A DNA stretch of 64,000 nt from Tetramitus jugosus (Eukaryota; Heterolobosea; Eutetramitea; Acrasida; Vahlkampfiidae): positions 248,001-312,000 of the forward strand of contig OW569346.1 of assembly GCA_937625935.1 (NCBI GenBank). Direction: 5' to 3'. The translations under genes and the position numbers were made by a program. Shown in pieces: positions 1 to 9,492 of this stretch. Numbering within the stretch: position 1 is the first letter of the stretch; each line of letters starts with the position of its first letter. The notes beneath the pieces are model-generated. The model had not been told where the DNA came from. It made no database searches and saw only the letters and a list, made by a program, of their open reading frames with translations.

Positions 1-306
1 TGGCGGGCTCGGAGAATCCAAGTGGAGATTCTATTATGAGGTCATTGTCACTTGAGATGATTTGTTTTTGTTGTTGAGCGTTTGTGGGCACATTGATCTG
101 CCATTTGCGCTTGCCTGATGATGATGATGATTGCTTTGATGATTGTTTTGATGACATTTTTGAGCGCTCTCTTGTGTTGTGCTTTTTGTTTTGGTTTGGT
201 TCCAACAATTTTCGCAAGGAATTTTTGATTGAATGTTCAACAAAGAAAGAAAAAGCAAATTGTTGTATTTGTTGTTGGTGGAGAGACATGTCCTGGCCAA
301 ATGAAA
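1..306. other. 3' flank without a recognisable gene
   Basis: This stretch lies beyond the stop codon of the HEPN protein on its 3' side. It is AT-rich and contains short ATG-like triplet runs around 117-150. Reading frames here are low-complexity and His/Asn-rich and look like chance frames. An upstream gene may begin outside the window. I see nothing else to call. Confidence 0.5.
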
Positions 307-1280
307 TTATTCCTCAATGTCCATGTAGTCAGAGAACAGTGCGTCATCATCTGCCGAGCTGGAATCATATAAATTGGCTTGTTGTTGCTGTTGCTGCTGG
401 TAGATTGGATTCGCGTAAGGAGTTGACTGTGGGTGAATGTACTGTGATTGGGATTGTGGATAAAGTGGTTGTGTTTGTGGAGCAGATAAGCCTGTTACAG
501 GGGCAGCAGAGACATTGGCTACTCTGCTGCTCTGACTGGATGCAGTGTCACCGCTGGTGCTTCTCGTACTCGAGCTCCTGCTCGTCGTTTGATCTTGAGC
601 TTCTCTCTGCTGTCTTCGCTTGATCTCATTGGCATAGTGCAATAGAACATATTCATACATCTTTCTTACTTCACGAACTTCTGTATCTGCCATTAGAATT
701 GGCAACGACAGCACACGCTCAAAAGTGTCCAGAGCTCGATAGGCATCCCTCAATTCAAACAAGTACTGATGTGCCCACTTGTTTCTCACTTGCTTGAGTT
801 CAAACAGATAGTTACGGAATGAAGGACTCAATGGAGTATTAGGAACCTTCTGTATATCAGGCCACGCACTTTACAAAAATTACAATGAGAAACAATCGAA
901 CCTTAAAAAAAAAGAAGTTGCAAGAAGCCACAAACAACAACTACTATCGACAAAGACACATACCGTATCAGTAGATTTATAATGTTTTGAGCGTCCAAGT
1001 GATCGATATCACTCTGTGGTGGAGCTCCACCTGTTTTTTGAGCAGTGTAATCAACCGGCGTCATTAACATGGCTCTCATTTTTGCAACATATTGTTCACC
1101 GTACATGTACCGCATCAATTGCTTCACCAATGGTTCATAGAGTGTCGTAAAGTACTTTAGGCATTTCCCAATCATGGTATTAATTTTTTCGTGCATGGGC
1201 ACAGGAGAACTACTACTGTTGTTACTCGGTGTTTCATTGCGCCGTTGTTGTTGGGCTGTGTTGCTTGCTGTCGTTGACAT
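307..1280 (-). CDS. Swt1-type HEPN-domain protein
   Basis: A 292-residue protein in two exons (1280-964 and 868-307). The intron 869-963 has a GTATGT donor and an AAAG acceptor. The splice joins an N-terminal half with helical residues 35-65 to a block reading LIRAWPDIQ then LSPSFRNYLFELK and RNKWAHQ (R134 to H139). This is the R-N-x-x-x-H motif of HEPN domains, and the following DAYRALDTFERVLSL matches the Swt1-type HEPN helix. HEPN proteins are usually RNases or RNA-binding modules; in Swt1 the domain accompanies a PIN endonuclease involved in nuclear mRNP surveillance. No PIN domain is present here. The C-terminal third is Ser/Gln-rich and disordered, ending MDIEE. Substrate and partner are unknown. 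The gene is divergent from the coiled-coil gene starting at 1432. Confidence 0.72.
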
Positions 1281-1431
1281 TCTGCTGTTGTTGTTTGTGA
1301 GTCAATCGAGTGAAAATTGCGATCGAGACAGTTACAAAACTCCGGCAAAAACTGTTTGTTGCGCAACTGTTGGTTTGGTCTACAATCGACACAAGAGTTC
1401 TCCGCCATTGAAATCGTCAAATGGGTTTAAC

Positions 1432-4275
1432 ATGAGCAAATCCATGGATCAACCATCACTGGAAAGACATAGAGATCTGTACAATGTTGCTCAGGTGGTC
1501 GATGTTGAAAAGGGCAATGTTTCACTTCTAGTTCCTCTTTCTTCTCCTCTACACCAACTCATGCTCATCCCTGAATCACTGTCTTCTGACTCTGACCTAT
1601 TGTTGGATGAGGAGTCAATGAGACCTATACCCATGACTTCAAAGATCTCGCACAGTGCGAAAGTCAGAGACACTGCCGCATCCTCAGTGAGACACATCCA
1701 AAGAACAGAATCTATAGATTCGACACTTGAGACCCCTCGAAAGCTGAATGAAACTACTATACGAGTTATGAATACTTGTATCGAACAGATTGATGATTTG
1801 AGGGAACGAGTCAAGAATAGCAGAAAGTCAGGGATTAGCTCACGAACTGTGTATTGTCAAACTGACATCGATATCGCGCACTATGTAGAAGAGGAAACAC
1901 GAGTTTACATAAAGAGTTTGCATGAGAAAACTCAAACTAAAGTCAATGGGTATGAAGAGTATATAGAGAAGCTCGCACATGCTCATCTCGAAGAAATGAA
2001 AGAAAGAGAGGCAGTACATTCATCTCAACTAGAATTCTTAAGAAACCAGTATGATGAGCTTATAGATGAAGAGCGAAAGAGTGTATCAAATAGAGTTCGC
2101 AATGAGAAAGCTTTTTGTGAGTACAAGTTGACCAGACAGCTGCAACAAATGAAAAATGCACTACTAGAGGGGATTAGGAAACAAGTGTTTGTTCACACAC
2201 AAAAGTACATCGAAAAAGTGAATAGCTACCAGAAAGAGTTACTAGATATAAGAACAAATCAGGTCAGCATAAGATTGAACATGAGAGTTAAAAACGATGT
2301 GGATGAAGAAATGAAGCAAAGGATGGAGAGGTTGAACATAATCGCACGAGATTTAGAGGAAGATAGAATGCAACTTGTAAACAATTTGAAGGACTTTATT
2401 TTCGATGGAAATCCTATTCACTACGAAGATAAATCAATCGAAGCAAGCGAGAAGGAGCTAGAGAAAATTGAAAAGATGAACGAGGAATTGATGATTGATG
2501 CAGACACTCAAACCTATCTTCGAGAACTCTCAGATAGTCATGCTCAAACAGACACCGAACAATCAAGCATCGTTCCTCCAATTCCTCTCGAGACATCAAT
2601 GAAGGAAATGATTTTAGAAGCCAATCAACAAGCATGGAGAGCGAGAAATATTGAACATAGAACAAGAAAGAGTAAGAGGAGAACAGGAAAAGATGAAAAC
2701 GATTCTGACCACATATTAGATAGAATAGCGGCGACACAACCTCCAAAATCTCTGAAGAGACATCTTCGAGATCAAGGAATACAAACTGACAATTTATCTC
2801 AAAACAACGAGAAGCAGGAGAAGAAAGATCGAATGAGACCCATTGGTAATGCAGTTAAAACAGCTGAGACAAAAACAAGTCCAGAGTATCGGAAAGATGG
2901 AAGTGTAGTGAACTATGAAGGCAAGCCAATTCCTCCCCTTCTCAAACGGTCTTCATCCATCTTTGCCCGTATGCTATTGCAGAAACAAAATTCATTCCGG
3001 ACAAAATCAGAAGAATTCAATCCAATTTTCAAGATACAAGAAACGAAGAATGTACCCGAGATACCGAGCACATCCATCACTCATTTTGAAAGAATGAAGA
3101 AACTTAATGGTGGTATCAATCCTAATGAATTTTTGAAAGGACAACGATTACAGAAGGGAGCAGGTACTGGAGTCTTTGAAGAAAACAAAACGACTTTATT
3201 ATCTGAAGTTAGAAAGAGTGCTTCTGAAACTCCTCCCAATCATGTGACAGAAAGACCACTGGATGAGAAACTTGATGTTCCTTCGATACCTAAACAAATT
3301 GCTTTGCAAGAGAATAACATACACGGTTTAGAAACCAAAGATAGTCCGATTGACAACATTCTCGCGCAACTTCACAATCACGGCCGAGTAAACTCGATTC
3401 CAAACATGCGACTGAGTTCTAGACCTGAAAAAATCGAAAGCTTGACCGAACCTCTTAACAAAGAGCACTCCATGTCCATAGGTTATCCTGGCATTTACTT
3501 GAACTCTCCAAAAAGTGATGACCCTACTCCAATCAAGGAAGTATCCGGCAGTGTAAGGGATCTCAATCATTCTCTCCATACCAGGATAGAAGATGAACAC
3601 ATTTTGTTTGACTCCTTTGATAAAGTTGAAGAATCCAGCTCATCAATGATTGCAGAAGAATTATTTAAGTGGGATGCAAACAGTTTTAATGAGTATATGA
3701 ACAAAGTTAAGAATGTGTTTAAGAGGAGAGAAAGTATGCTACGCGAGGAGATTAGCAATCTAGATTCAAGAGTAACACTACTCCAGGAAGACAATCTCGA
3801 GTTACACCGTGGATACATTGATGTGAGAACCAAACAAGCGATGGCACTACTAAAGTTGACTAAGGATAACTTAGCTCTTACCAAAAAACTAGAGGAGCTC
3901 AACCAACATCATTTTGATGTGTTAAAGGGGAGATGGAGTTCGGAAACGAGTTGCAGGTCCAAGACAAACGTTGTCGATGAACTTGGGAAAAGAAATTTCT
4001 CAAAGAGAATTACCCAAAGTGCTCGAGGTCCAAAGCCAAACGAAGAGACAACCAGCGCGGAATGGCGAAAATTTATTAACTATCACCCACTCCTTTCTTC
4101 GCGGGCTGTTTTGTCTTCTGCTTCCCCAATTGTACCAGTCATTCCTCTTCGAGAACATAACGCGCCTCCTCGAAGAGTATTCTCTGCCAGAATTCCTGAG
4201 CAAGCTCAAAACAACGGGTCAACCGTAGCTCTACCTGTTCTTGGATTGCATTCTACAATTTCGTCCTTGACATGA
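1432..4275 (+). CDS. Large coiled-coil protein of unknown function
   Basis: A 947-residue intronless protein starting MSKSMDQPSLER. An upstream ATG at 1174 extends the frame, but that extension runs antisense through the first exon of the divergent HEPN gene, so 1432 is preferred. Residues about 80-400 are rich in Glu, Lys, Arg and Leu with heptad-like spacing, indicating coiled coil. The middle (400-780) is basic, Ser/Pro-rich and probably disordered. A second coiled coil lies around 780-870 (LREEISNLDSRVTLLQ and LTKKLEELNQHH). The short repeat-like phrases QTDTEQ, QTDIDI and GIQTDN recur. I do not recognise the family; a cytoskeletal or basal-body scaffold is possible, but that is only inference from composition. 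Confidence 0.75.
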   Translation: MSKSMDQPSLERHRDLYNVAQVVDVEKGNVSLLVPLSSPLHQLMLIPESLSSDSDLLLDEESMRPIPMTSKISHSAKVRDTAASSVRHIQRTESIDSTLETPRKLNETTIRVMNTCIEQIDDLRERVKNSRKSGISSRTVYCQTDIDIAHYVEEETRVYIKSLHEKTQTKVNGYEEYIEKLAHAHLEEMKEREAVHSSQLEFLRNQYDELIDEERKSVSNRVRNEKAFCEYKLTRQLQQMKNALLEGIRKQVFVHTQKYIEKVNSYQKELLDIRTNQVSIRLNMRVKNDVDEEMKQRMERLNIIARDLEEDRMQLVNNLKDFIFDGNPIHYEDKSIEASEKELEKIEKMNEELMIDADTQTYLRELSDSHAQTDTEQSSIVPPIPLETSMKEMILEANQQAWRARNIEHRTRKSKRRTGKDENDSDHILDRIAATQPPKSLKRHLRDQGIQTDNLSQNNEKQEKKDRMRPIGNAVKTAETKTSPEYRKDGSVVNYEGKPIPPLLKRSSSIFARMLLQKQNSFRTKSEEFNPIFKIQETKNVPEIPSTSITHFERMKKLNGGINPNEFLKGQRLQKGAGTGVFEENKTTLLSEVRKSASETPPNHVTERPLDEKLDVPSIPKQIALQENNIHGLETKDSPIDNILAQLHNHGRVNSIPNMRLSSRPEKIESLTEPLNKEHSMSIGYPGIYLNSPKSDDPTPIKEVSGSVRDLNHSLHTRIEDEHILFDSFDKVEESSSSMIAEELFKWDANSFNEYMNKVKNVFKRRESMLREEISNLDSRVTLLQEDNLELHRGYIDVRTKQAMALLKLTKDNLALTKKLEELNQHHFDVLKGRWSSETSCRSKTNVVDELGKRNFSKRITQSARGPKPNEETTSAEWRKFINYHPLLSSRAVLSSASPIVPVIPLREHNAPPRRVFSARIPEQAQNNGSTVALPVLGLHSTISSLT

Positions 4276-4468
4276 CAGGGTATCGAACCAATTATGGTCG
4301 CGTTAGCGGCAATCTGTTCGTCTCCCTTCAAACAAAGTCCCCCATAATCGAGACAGATGACGGGCTAACATTTCCGGTGTGTTTGGACATCCATTTTTTT
4401 TCTTCTGTGTTGATGGGGCGTTAAAACACATAAGCAAAAGAAGGGAAAAAACAACAAGAACCATCGCA

Positions 4469-7222
4469 ATGCCTTCCACCAGTAAGAATAACAACGACAA
4501 TAATGATAACGTCTCTCTCCACCCATCACCCACAACAGCAACAGCAACGCAACACAATCTCACCACCGTTATCAACAATAATCCATTGAGTCAGCAGGGG
4601 TTGCAACAACATGGCATTGAAGATGACAATCACACTGGTGACAATGGAGCACCACAACAACAACCCCACCTTGTACAACCCTCACCTCGAAGACAATCCG
4701 TTCGTTATACACTTGATGAAATGTTGGGTCAAGCGAGAAAGAGCATGGGCAGCAGCAGCGGCAGCAGTCATTCAATGACGACGATGAGTGGTCAAGACCG
4801 ATTGGCATCCATGTTGCTCTCAAATGTTGAACAATCACCACCATCACCACTCAACAACCATAGTAACAACAATGATAACGACGATAGAGACAATTTGTCC
4901 TATTTCAGACAAGAGGTGAAACGTTCGAGAGAGAAGAAACAAAACACGACCAAGATTACAAATGAAGGAGAGCAACAACAAGAGCGAACCAACACAAAAT
5001 TACAAAAACTAATTGTGGCTACCAAGGGAAGCTCAACGACCGCAACACCATCAACACCAACTTTGGATGCAACAATAACAGTAGAATCAACCATAGAAGA
5101 AATCATACCAACGACAACTCAAACAGACACAACAACAACAACAACAACTCTGACAATAGAACCATCAACAATCACAGAAACAGCAATAGCAACAAAACCA
5201 ATCAATTATGATTATAAAAATCATAGCTTATTGCTGTTGAAGCAAAAATTGAAGCAACTGAGCTCGTTTCGCCTCGAAGCTTCATCCTCCACCCATTCTA
5301 CTGCTATCACAACAACAACAACAACAACAACAAGCAAGTTGTTGCTATTGGACCAAGTGTCTGCAGTAGATGACAATAGTGACTGGACGACGAGCAGCAG
5401 TGACGGCAGTATTATTATTGTGGATGTGAACAGTGCAGATGACATGTCTACCAATGAGACGACAGAAGTCCCTCATAATATAGAAGAAGAAGATCATCAT
5501 CGTGACAGTCATCCTAATGAGAGTGAGAGTCACAAAAACAACTTGAGTGGTGAAATGGATGTGTATGATGATATGGATGTGGATAATCATCATCATGTAG
5601 ATGATGACGATGATGACGATGAAGAAGTCGAGAGCAGTGATGTTGTCAGTGGTAGTATGAACTATGTGTTTTCAACGAGTGATACAGCAACTGTCATGCT
5701 GAACAGTGAGGGATCTCACATGTCATCATCACCCATGTCCAACTATTCGGTTGCACTCATTGCTGAACAAATCATGGTGACTTGTGGATCGGATTGCGAT
5801 GCTCACGAGTTGTTGAAACCACTGTTGGAAGAGTATGTTGAGGCTTCTACAATGACCAAGGGCACGGCGAGCTCACAAATGGTTGACAGTATACGGGACA
5901 GAGGTCATGGCAACTGCACATGTATGCACATGGCCGCACAACAGAACAATGTGCAGTGCATGGAGTTGTTGTTAATGTATGGTGCGACTGTTGATTCAAT
6001 GGATGACATTCGTGCTACGCCTCTGTTTTATGCAGCAGTGAGTGGATCGAGTGAGGCTGCGACATTCTTATTGCATCATGGAGCACAGGTGAATCACAAG
6101 GACATTTACAACAATTTTCCAGTGTTCTTGGCACTGAGGAACAAGCACTTTGCCATGATTGATTTGTTCTTGTTGTACAATGCAAATCTGTATCTCAAGA
6201 CTAGTAGGGGCAACTGCTTACATCGTCTTGCAGAGAGTGGGAACTTATCTGCAATTCGATATCTCATTTCAAAGCATCAATGCTCTCCATACAGGTTAAA
6301 TGATGAAGAACAAAACTTGTTGTTCTGTGGGCTAAGTCATCCCAAAATTGTTCAATATTTGCTGCGAAAGTGCGATGTGAAGAAGCTGGTATCACAGAGA
6401 AATGTACGAAAACGAAATGTGTTCCATGAGTGCTGCCTCAACGGTTATTTTGAGAATATGATTGATATATTGAGCTTTTGTGTGTCTGTCATACCAGAAG
6501 AGACCGAAGCTCTGCTGAATGACAAGGATACATCAGGAACAACTCCTCTCATGCTTGCATGCAAGGGGAAGAGGCACAATATTATTCGCTTCCTCTCGAC
6601 ATGCACATCTGTGAATGTAGATGCTCAGAATAATGATGGTAATACAGCCCTACATCTGGCTATCAAAATGAAAGATATAGAGGCAATACAAATCCTAATT
6701 ACCTTGGGCAATGCAAAGATAAAAATCAAGAACAAAATGAGAATCAGTTGTCAAAAGATGGCTAAGCAGTATGGAATACAACTTCCAGAATCAGCTGCAG
6801 AGGAAGATGAAGAAGAGGGAAGTGCAATGAGCTTCCTTCAACTGATGAAGGAGGACAACTTGATGGAAAATTTGGACAATGGACAAGATTCATCTCGCTC
6901 TAGGAGGATCACTTCAGTGCCATCGCTCGAGACATCCAAACCTTCCCCTTCAACAAAGAGCCTAGTCAAATCCATTATGGTTGGGAATAACCGGCCCAAA
7001 AAGGAGATTACATCTCCTTCAATCACTTCTCCGATTTCCTCTCCTTCTGAACCTTCTGATCTGGAATATTTATCATTTGCAGCTTTAATGAAATTAGAGA
7101 ACGAAGCACATTTTCTAGAGAATGAACAAACTTTGACGAATAGGCGAGGTAGTGCCAGACTGCTACTGAACTTCAAGAATATTGCCAATAAGCTGTTGGT
7201 GAAAGAAAAGGATAATAAATGA
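4469..7222 (+). CDS. Ankyrin-repeat protein with long disordered N-terminus
   Basis: A 917-residue protein beginning MPSTSKNNN. A further ATG at 4379 is possible but adds a hydrophobic, non-conserved stretch. Residues 1-430 are low complexity with poly-Thr, Asn, His and Asp tracts encoded by ACA, AAC and GAT repeats. From about residue 480 there is a run of ankyrin repeats: CTCMHMAAQQNNVQCMELLL, then ATPLFYAAVSGSSEAATFLL, NCLHRLAESGNLSAIRYLI, TPLMLACKGKRHNIIRFL and TALHLAIKMKDIEAIQILI. Ankyrin repeats mediate protein contacts; no enzyme domain is attached. The C-terminal 130 residues are Ser/Pro-rich. An AATAAA at 7214-7219 overlaps the stop region, and the convergent ribokinase gene ends only 34 bp away. 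Confidence 0.85.
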   Translation: MPSTSKNNNDNNDNVSLHPSPTTATATQHNLTTVINNNPLSQQGLQQHGIEDDNHTGDNGAPQQQPHLVQPSPRRQSVRYTLDEMLGQARKSMGSSSGSSHSMTTMSGQDRLASMLLSNVEQSPPSPLNNHSNNNDNDDRDNLSYFRQEVKRSREKKQNTTKITNEGEQQQERTNTKLQKLIVATKGSSTTATPSTPTLDATITVESTIEEIIPTTTQTDTTTTTTTLTIEPSTITETAIATKPINYDYKNHSLLLLKQKLKQLSSFRLEASSSTHSTAITTTTTTTTSKLLLLDQVSAVDDNSDWTTSSSDGSIIIVDVNSADDMSTNETTEVPHNIEEEDHHRDSHPNESESHKNNLSGEMDVYDDMDVDNHHHVDDDDDDDEEVESSDVVSGSMNYVFSTSDTATVMLNSEGSHMSSSPMSNYSVALIAEQIMVTCGSDCDAHELLKPLLEEYVEASTMTKGTASSQMVDSIRDRGHGNCTCMHMAAQQNNVQCMELLLMYGATVDSMDDIRATPLFYAAVSGSSEAATFLLHHGAQVNHKDIYNNFPVFLALRNKHFAMIDLFLLYNANLYLKTSRGNCLHRLAESGNLSAIRYLISKHQCSPYRLNDEEQNLLFCGLSHPKIVQYLLRKCDVKKLVSQRNVRKRNVFHECCLNGYFENMIDILSFCVSVIPEETEALLNDKDTSGTTPLMLACKGKRHNIIRFLSTCTSVNVDAQNNDGNTALHLAIKMKDIEAIQILITLGNAKIKIKNKMRISCQKMAKQYGIQLPESAAEEDEEEGSAMSFLQLMKEDNLMENLDNGQDSSRSRRITSVPSLETSKPSPSTKSLVKSIMVGNNRPKKEITSPSITSPISSPSEPSDLEYLSFAALMKLENEAHFLENEQTLTNRRGSARLLLNFKNIANKLLVKEKDNK

Positions 7223-7256
7223 GAACTCGAATTTTATTGAAGCATCGACAGGCTTT

Positions 7257-8336
7257 TCAAAAATTAAGCTTTGCTCTATCGATGAATTCGTAGCTACTCT
7301 GTGCTCCGTGATGCAAGACAGTTTGTGAAGCAACTGATGCCGCCAAAGGAATAGCATTATTCAGTGATATGTCACAGGACAAGAAGTAAGCGAGTGACCC
7401 CACAAACGCATCACCAGCACCAGTCGTATCAACAACATTCTCCACCTTTTCAATAGGGAAGTGCTCCAGAACTCTATTTTCGCTATTGTGGGCGCTACTC
7501 ACACAAAACTCTGGATCATAGTAAGCAACACTTCCGTTACCTCCCATCGTGATCAACACTTGAAGCTTAGACTTGCAGGCAGAACCCTTTTGAACAAAAT
7601 TATCGTACAGTTTTTTGGCAATCTGAAGTCCATCCTCCACAGTTAGTTCATCCTTCTTTGCCCACTGACCACTCTCTTCTTCACCAATGAATGTCATAGC
7701 TTCTGTTTCGTTGAGACATATCACATTGATGCTTCCCAATGTTTTCTCATCCAATAGTGGCAGTGAGTCGTGGCTTGGAGCAGGTGCAGGATTGAAAATG
7801 GTTAACAATCCGTTTTGAGAGCCCTTCTGAAGTGCATAACAAGTCGTCTCCAGTGGAATCTCGTTCTGAAGAACAAGTACCTTACAGTTTTGTTGAATCA
7901 GGGGCCAGAATTGGTCCACATGTGCCTCTGTCAACCTTGCATTCGCTCCCTTTAACAAAACAATATTGTTTCTTCCATTCTTGTCCACATTGATAATGGC
8001 TCTCCCAGTTGTTGTGTCATCAAACTGTACAATGGTTTCCGTGTTGTTCAAATGGCGCGAAAAGCTCTGTTGTAAAGTCGTCGCAAAACCATCGTTTCCA
8101 ATCCCGGTGATAAAAATGCATTTTGGATGCTCGGCAGAACTAGATTGCGTAAGCTTTGCGACCATGATGGCTTGATTGTTGCCCTTGCCGCCCAAGTGTT
8201 CATTGTAAGCAGATGCAAAAATGGTCTCTCCCGCTTTTGGCAGTGACTCCACAGAGTGCACTAGATCCATGTTGGAGGAACCGATGATAGCCACTCCAGA
8301 TTCGTGATGATGAGATGTCATGATTCGTCTTGACAA
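7257..8336 (-). CDS. rbsK: Ribokinase (PfkB family)
   Basis: A 359-residue ribokinase that phosphorylates D-ribose at O5 using ATP, feeding ribose into the pentose phosphate pathway and nucleotide synthesis in the cytosol. The N-terminal substrate-binding block reads IIGSSNMDLVHSV followed by GGKGNNQA, the first PfkB signature. Near the C-terminus DTTGAGDAFVGSLAYFLS is the second signature, with the anion-hole GAGD and catalytic Asp. The internal LNETEA motif is also typical. Length is slightly above the usual 300-330 because of small insertions. The first ATG (MSRRIM) is taken; a second Met five residues on is equally possible. Its 5' end is 60 bp from LINE-derived sequence starting near 8398. 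Confidence 0.93.
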   Translation of the reverse strand: MSRRIMTSHHHESGVAIIGSSNMDLVHSVESLPKAGETIFASAYNEHLGGKGNNQAIMVAKLTQSSSAEHPKCIFITGIGNDGFATTLQQSFSRHLNNTETIVQFDDTTTGRAIINVDKNGRNNIVLLKGANARLTEAHVDQFWPLIQQNCKVLVLQNEIPLETTCYALQKGSQNGLLTIFNPAPAPSHDSLPLLDEKTLGSINVICLNETEAMTFIGEEESGQWAKKDELTVEDGLQIAKKLYDNFVQKGSACKSKLQVLITMGGNGSVAYYDPEFCVSSAHNSENRVLEHFPIEKVENVVDTTGAGDAFVGSLAYFLSCDISLNNAIPLAASVASQTVLHHGAQSSYEFIDRAKLNF

Positions 8337-8397
8337 TGTGAATTCGATCGATCTTTCTTTGGGTTGTTTTTTTTGGTCGTTGTTTTGTGCACCAACA

Positions 8398-8703
8398 AAC
8401 AGCTTCGTTTTCTAATCCCATCATTCCCATGAGGTACTCCCTGCTCGACTTCCTCGGCATGGGCCACATGAATCCGTTTCTGAACAGCACTTTGTCAAAC
8501 CATAATGTGATGGCGGACTCTCGATGCAATGGAAGTTTGAGCAACTTGTTGTAGACTTCCAGGACAAGCCTTCTTCTGGCATCAATTGCGTACCGACATC
8601 TGACAAGGCAGTGGAGGATTGTATCAGGCTCAGTACCGCATCTCGGACATAAATTGGGGCCGTCATCATTGCACAAATAGTTACATACCACTCTGGCACG
8701 GTG
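8398..8703 (-). mobile_element. LINE 3'-coding fragment (copy A)
   Basis: On the minus strand this encodes the end of a non-LTR retrotransposon ORF: a Cys/His zinc-binding block (CPRCGTEPDTILHCLVRC) followed by RKSSREYLMGMMGLENEAV. It is nearly identical to the corresponding part of copy D at 9650-9920. Homology stops near 8398, before the last 60 or so codons of the ORF, so this copy has lost its 3' end and has no poly-A tail. On the other side its coding homology ends at the target-site duplication of copy B (8688-8703). A dead remnant. Confidence 0.8.
8688..8703. repeat. Target-site duplication of LINE copy B, left
   Basis: The 16-bp sequence CCACTCTGGCACGGTG is repeated exactly at 8975-8990. 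The two copies flank the short poly-T-tailed element between them, as expected for target-primed reverse transcription. Confidence 0.85.
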
Positions 8704-8974
8704 TTTTTTTTTTTTAATACAACCATTTCGGTTGCTCTTTTTATTATCTTTGCTTATTCACTTGCCTACGCTCGAAGAGGGCCTGGTTAGCTTCCAGTTG
8801 GTAGGTAATGACGCCGGAAAGCGTCATTGCCGTTGATTACATTTATCCTTCGTTGTAATGAACAGGTGGTGGAGAGTCTTGAGACATCTCCTCTTGACAC
8901 TGTTCACATATGTTTTGGCTTTCTTCTGTGCCAGTGTCTTCTTCATTCCATCGACGTAGGCAGATTCGGGGATT
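8704..8974 (-). mobile_element. 5'-truncated LINE copy B with poly-A tail
   Basis: A 271-bp insertion in minus orientation. Its 3' end is the T12 run at 8704-8715 (poly-A on the element strand) followed by AATACAACC, matching the tails of copies C and D. It is bounded by 16-bp direct repeats. It holds a hairpin at 8807-8828 (8-bp stem AATGACGC) and a short Cys-containing coding remnant at 8843-8974 that differs from copies A and D, suggesting a related but distinct subfamily. It inserted into or beside copy A. Confidence 0.8.
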
Positions 8975-8990
8975 CCACTCTGGCACGGTG
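8975..8990. repeat. Target-site duplication of LINE copy B, right
   Basis: Exact second copy of CCACTCTGGCACGGTG (first at 8688-8703). Confidence 0.85.
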
Positions 8991-9076
8991 ATACAGGGTT
9001 TTTTTTTTTTTTGATACAACGCGCAGTTGCTCACTTTATTGTTTATCTTTCTTTCCATTAGTTTCACTTATACTCA

Positions 9077-9101
9077 TAGTGCCGCTCGCAGAGCGGCACT
9101 A
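9077..9101. other. LINE 3' UTR hairpin, copy C, distal
   Basis: Perfect inverted repeat with an 11-bp stem (TAGTGCCGCTC and its complement) and a GCA triloop. It is the counterpart of the hairpin at 9439-9455 in copy D. Confidence 0.75.
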
Positions 9102-9113
9102 GTTTTACCTTTC

Positions 9114-9136
9114 AGTAACGCTCGGAGAGCGTTACT
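9114..9136. other. LINE 3' UTR hairpin, copy C, stop-proximal
   Basis: Perfect 10-bp stem (AGTAACGCTC and its complement) with a GGA triloop, just downstream of the ORF end on the minus strand. The same stem with a GCA loop occurs at 9470-9492 in copy D. Confidence 0.75.
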
Positions 9137-9337
9137 TCTGTTTGTAGTCTTTTGATTGCTGGTAAAGTGTGTGCAAAGTAACGATGCAGCGACTCTTTAC
9201 CCAACTGACAAAGCTACGTGCCTTGCGAAGGGCTAATTCTAACTTCATTCCATTCTTCACCAGTGCATCCATTACCTCATCAAGAGCTTCACTTTCAACG
9301 CCCATCATTCCCGAGAGGTACTCCCGACTGGTCTTCC

Positions 9338-9352
9338 GGGATCTCGGGAGCT
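9338..9352. repeat. Target-site duplication of LINE copy D, left
   Basis: GGGATCTCGGGAGCT, 15 bp, repeated exactly at 10551-10565. It abuts the poly-T end of copy D. The duplicated sequence lies within coding sequence of copy C, showing that D jumped into C. Confidence 0.88.
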
Positions 9353-9438
9353 TTTTTTTTTTTTTTTTTGTAATACAACACGCGGTTGCTCTTTATTACT
9401 CTGTCCTTCTTTCTTGTAGTTTCTCAGATCGTCCTTGT

Positions 9439-9455
9439 GACGCTCGAAGAGCGTC
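9439..9455. other. LINE 3' UTR hairpin, copy D, distal
   Basis: GACGCTC stem, GAA loop, GAGCGTC stem. Same core (GCTC, GNA loop, GAGC) as the other LINE 3' hairpins in the nest. Confidence 0.75.
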
Positions 9456-9469
9456 TCCTCTTCCTTGTT

Positions 9470-9492
9470 AGTAACGCTCGCAGAGCGTTACT
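9470..9492. other. LINE 3' UTR hairpin, copy D, at the stop codon
   Basis: Perfect 10-bp stem (AGTAACGCTC and its complement) with a GCA loop. On the element strand the TAG stop codon (9493-9491) overlaps the first bases of the stem. Confidence 0.78.

Larger units (their letters stand above)
8999..9351 (-). mobile_element. LINE copy C, 3' part, interrupted by copy D
   Basis: On the minus strand this is the end of a LINE ORF (KTSREYLSGMMG and then a tail ending SKDYKQK), followed by a 3' UTR with two hairpins (9077-9101 and 9114-9136) and a poly-A tail seen as T14 at 8999-9012. It diverges clearly from copy D, so it belongs to another subfamily or is older. It is cut at 9338-9352 by the insertion of copy D. 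Its 5' remainder should lie just right of 10565, but only a few codons can be argued there. I could not find a target-site duplication for this copy. Confidence 0.72.

Noticed and set aside
84-623. 179-codon plus-strand frame
   Set aside because: Antisense to the Ser/Gln-rich end of the HEPN protein and its 3' flank; no domain and unusual Cys/Trp content.
1174-1431. N-terminal extension of the coiled-coil gene
   Set aside because: It runs antisense through the HEPN gene's first exon and the intergenic space; the ATG at 1432 gives a normal start.
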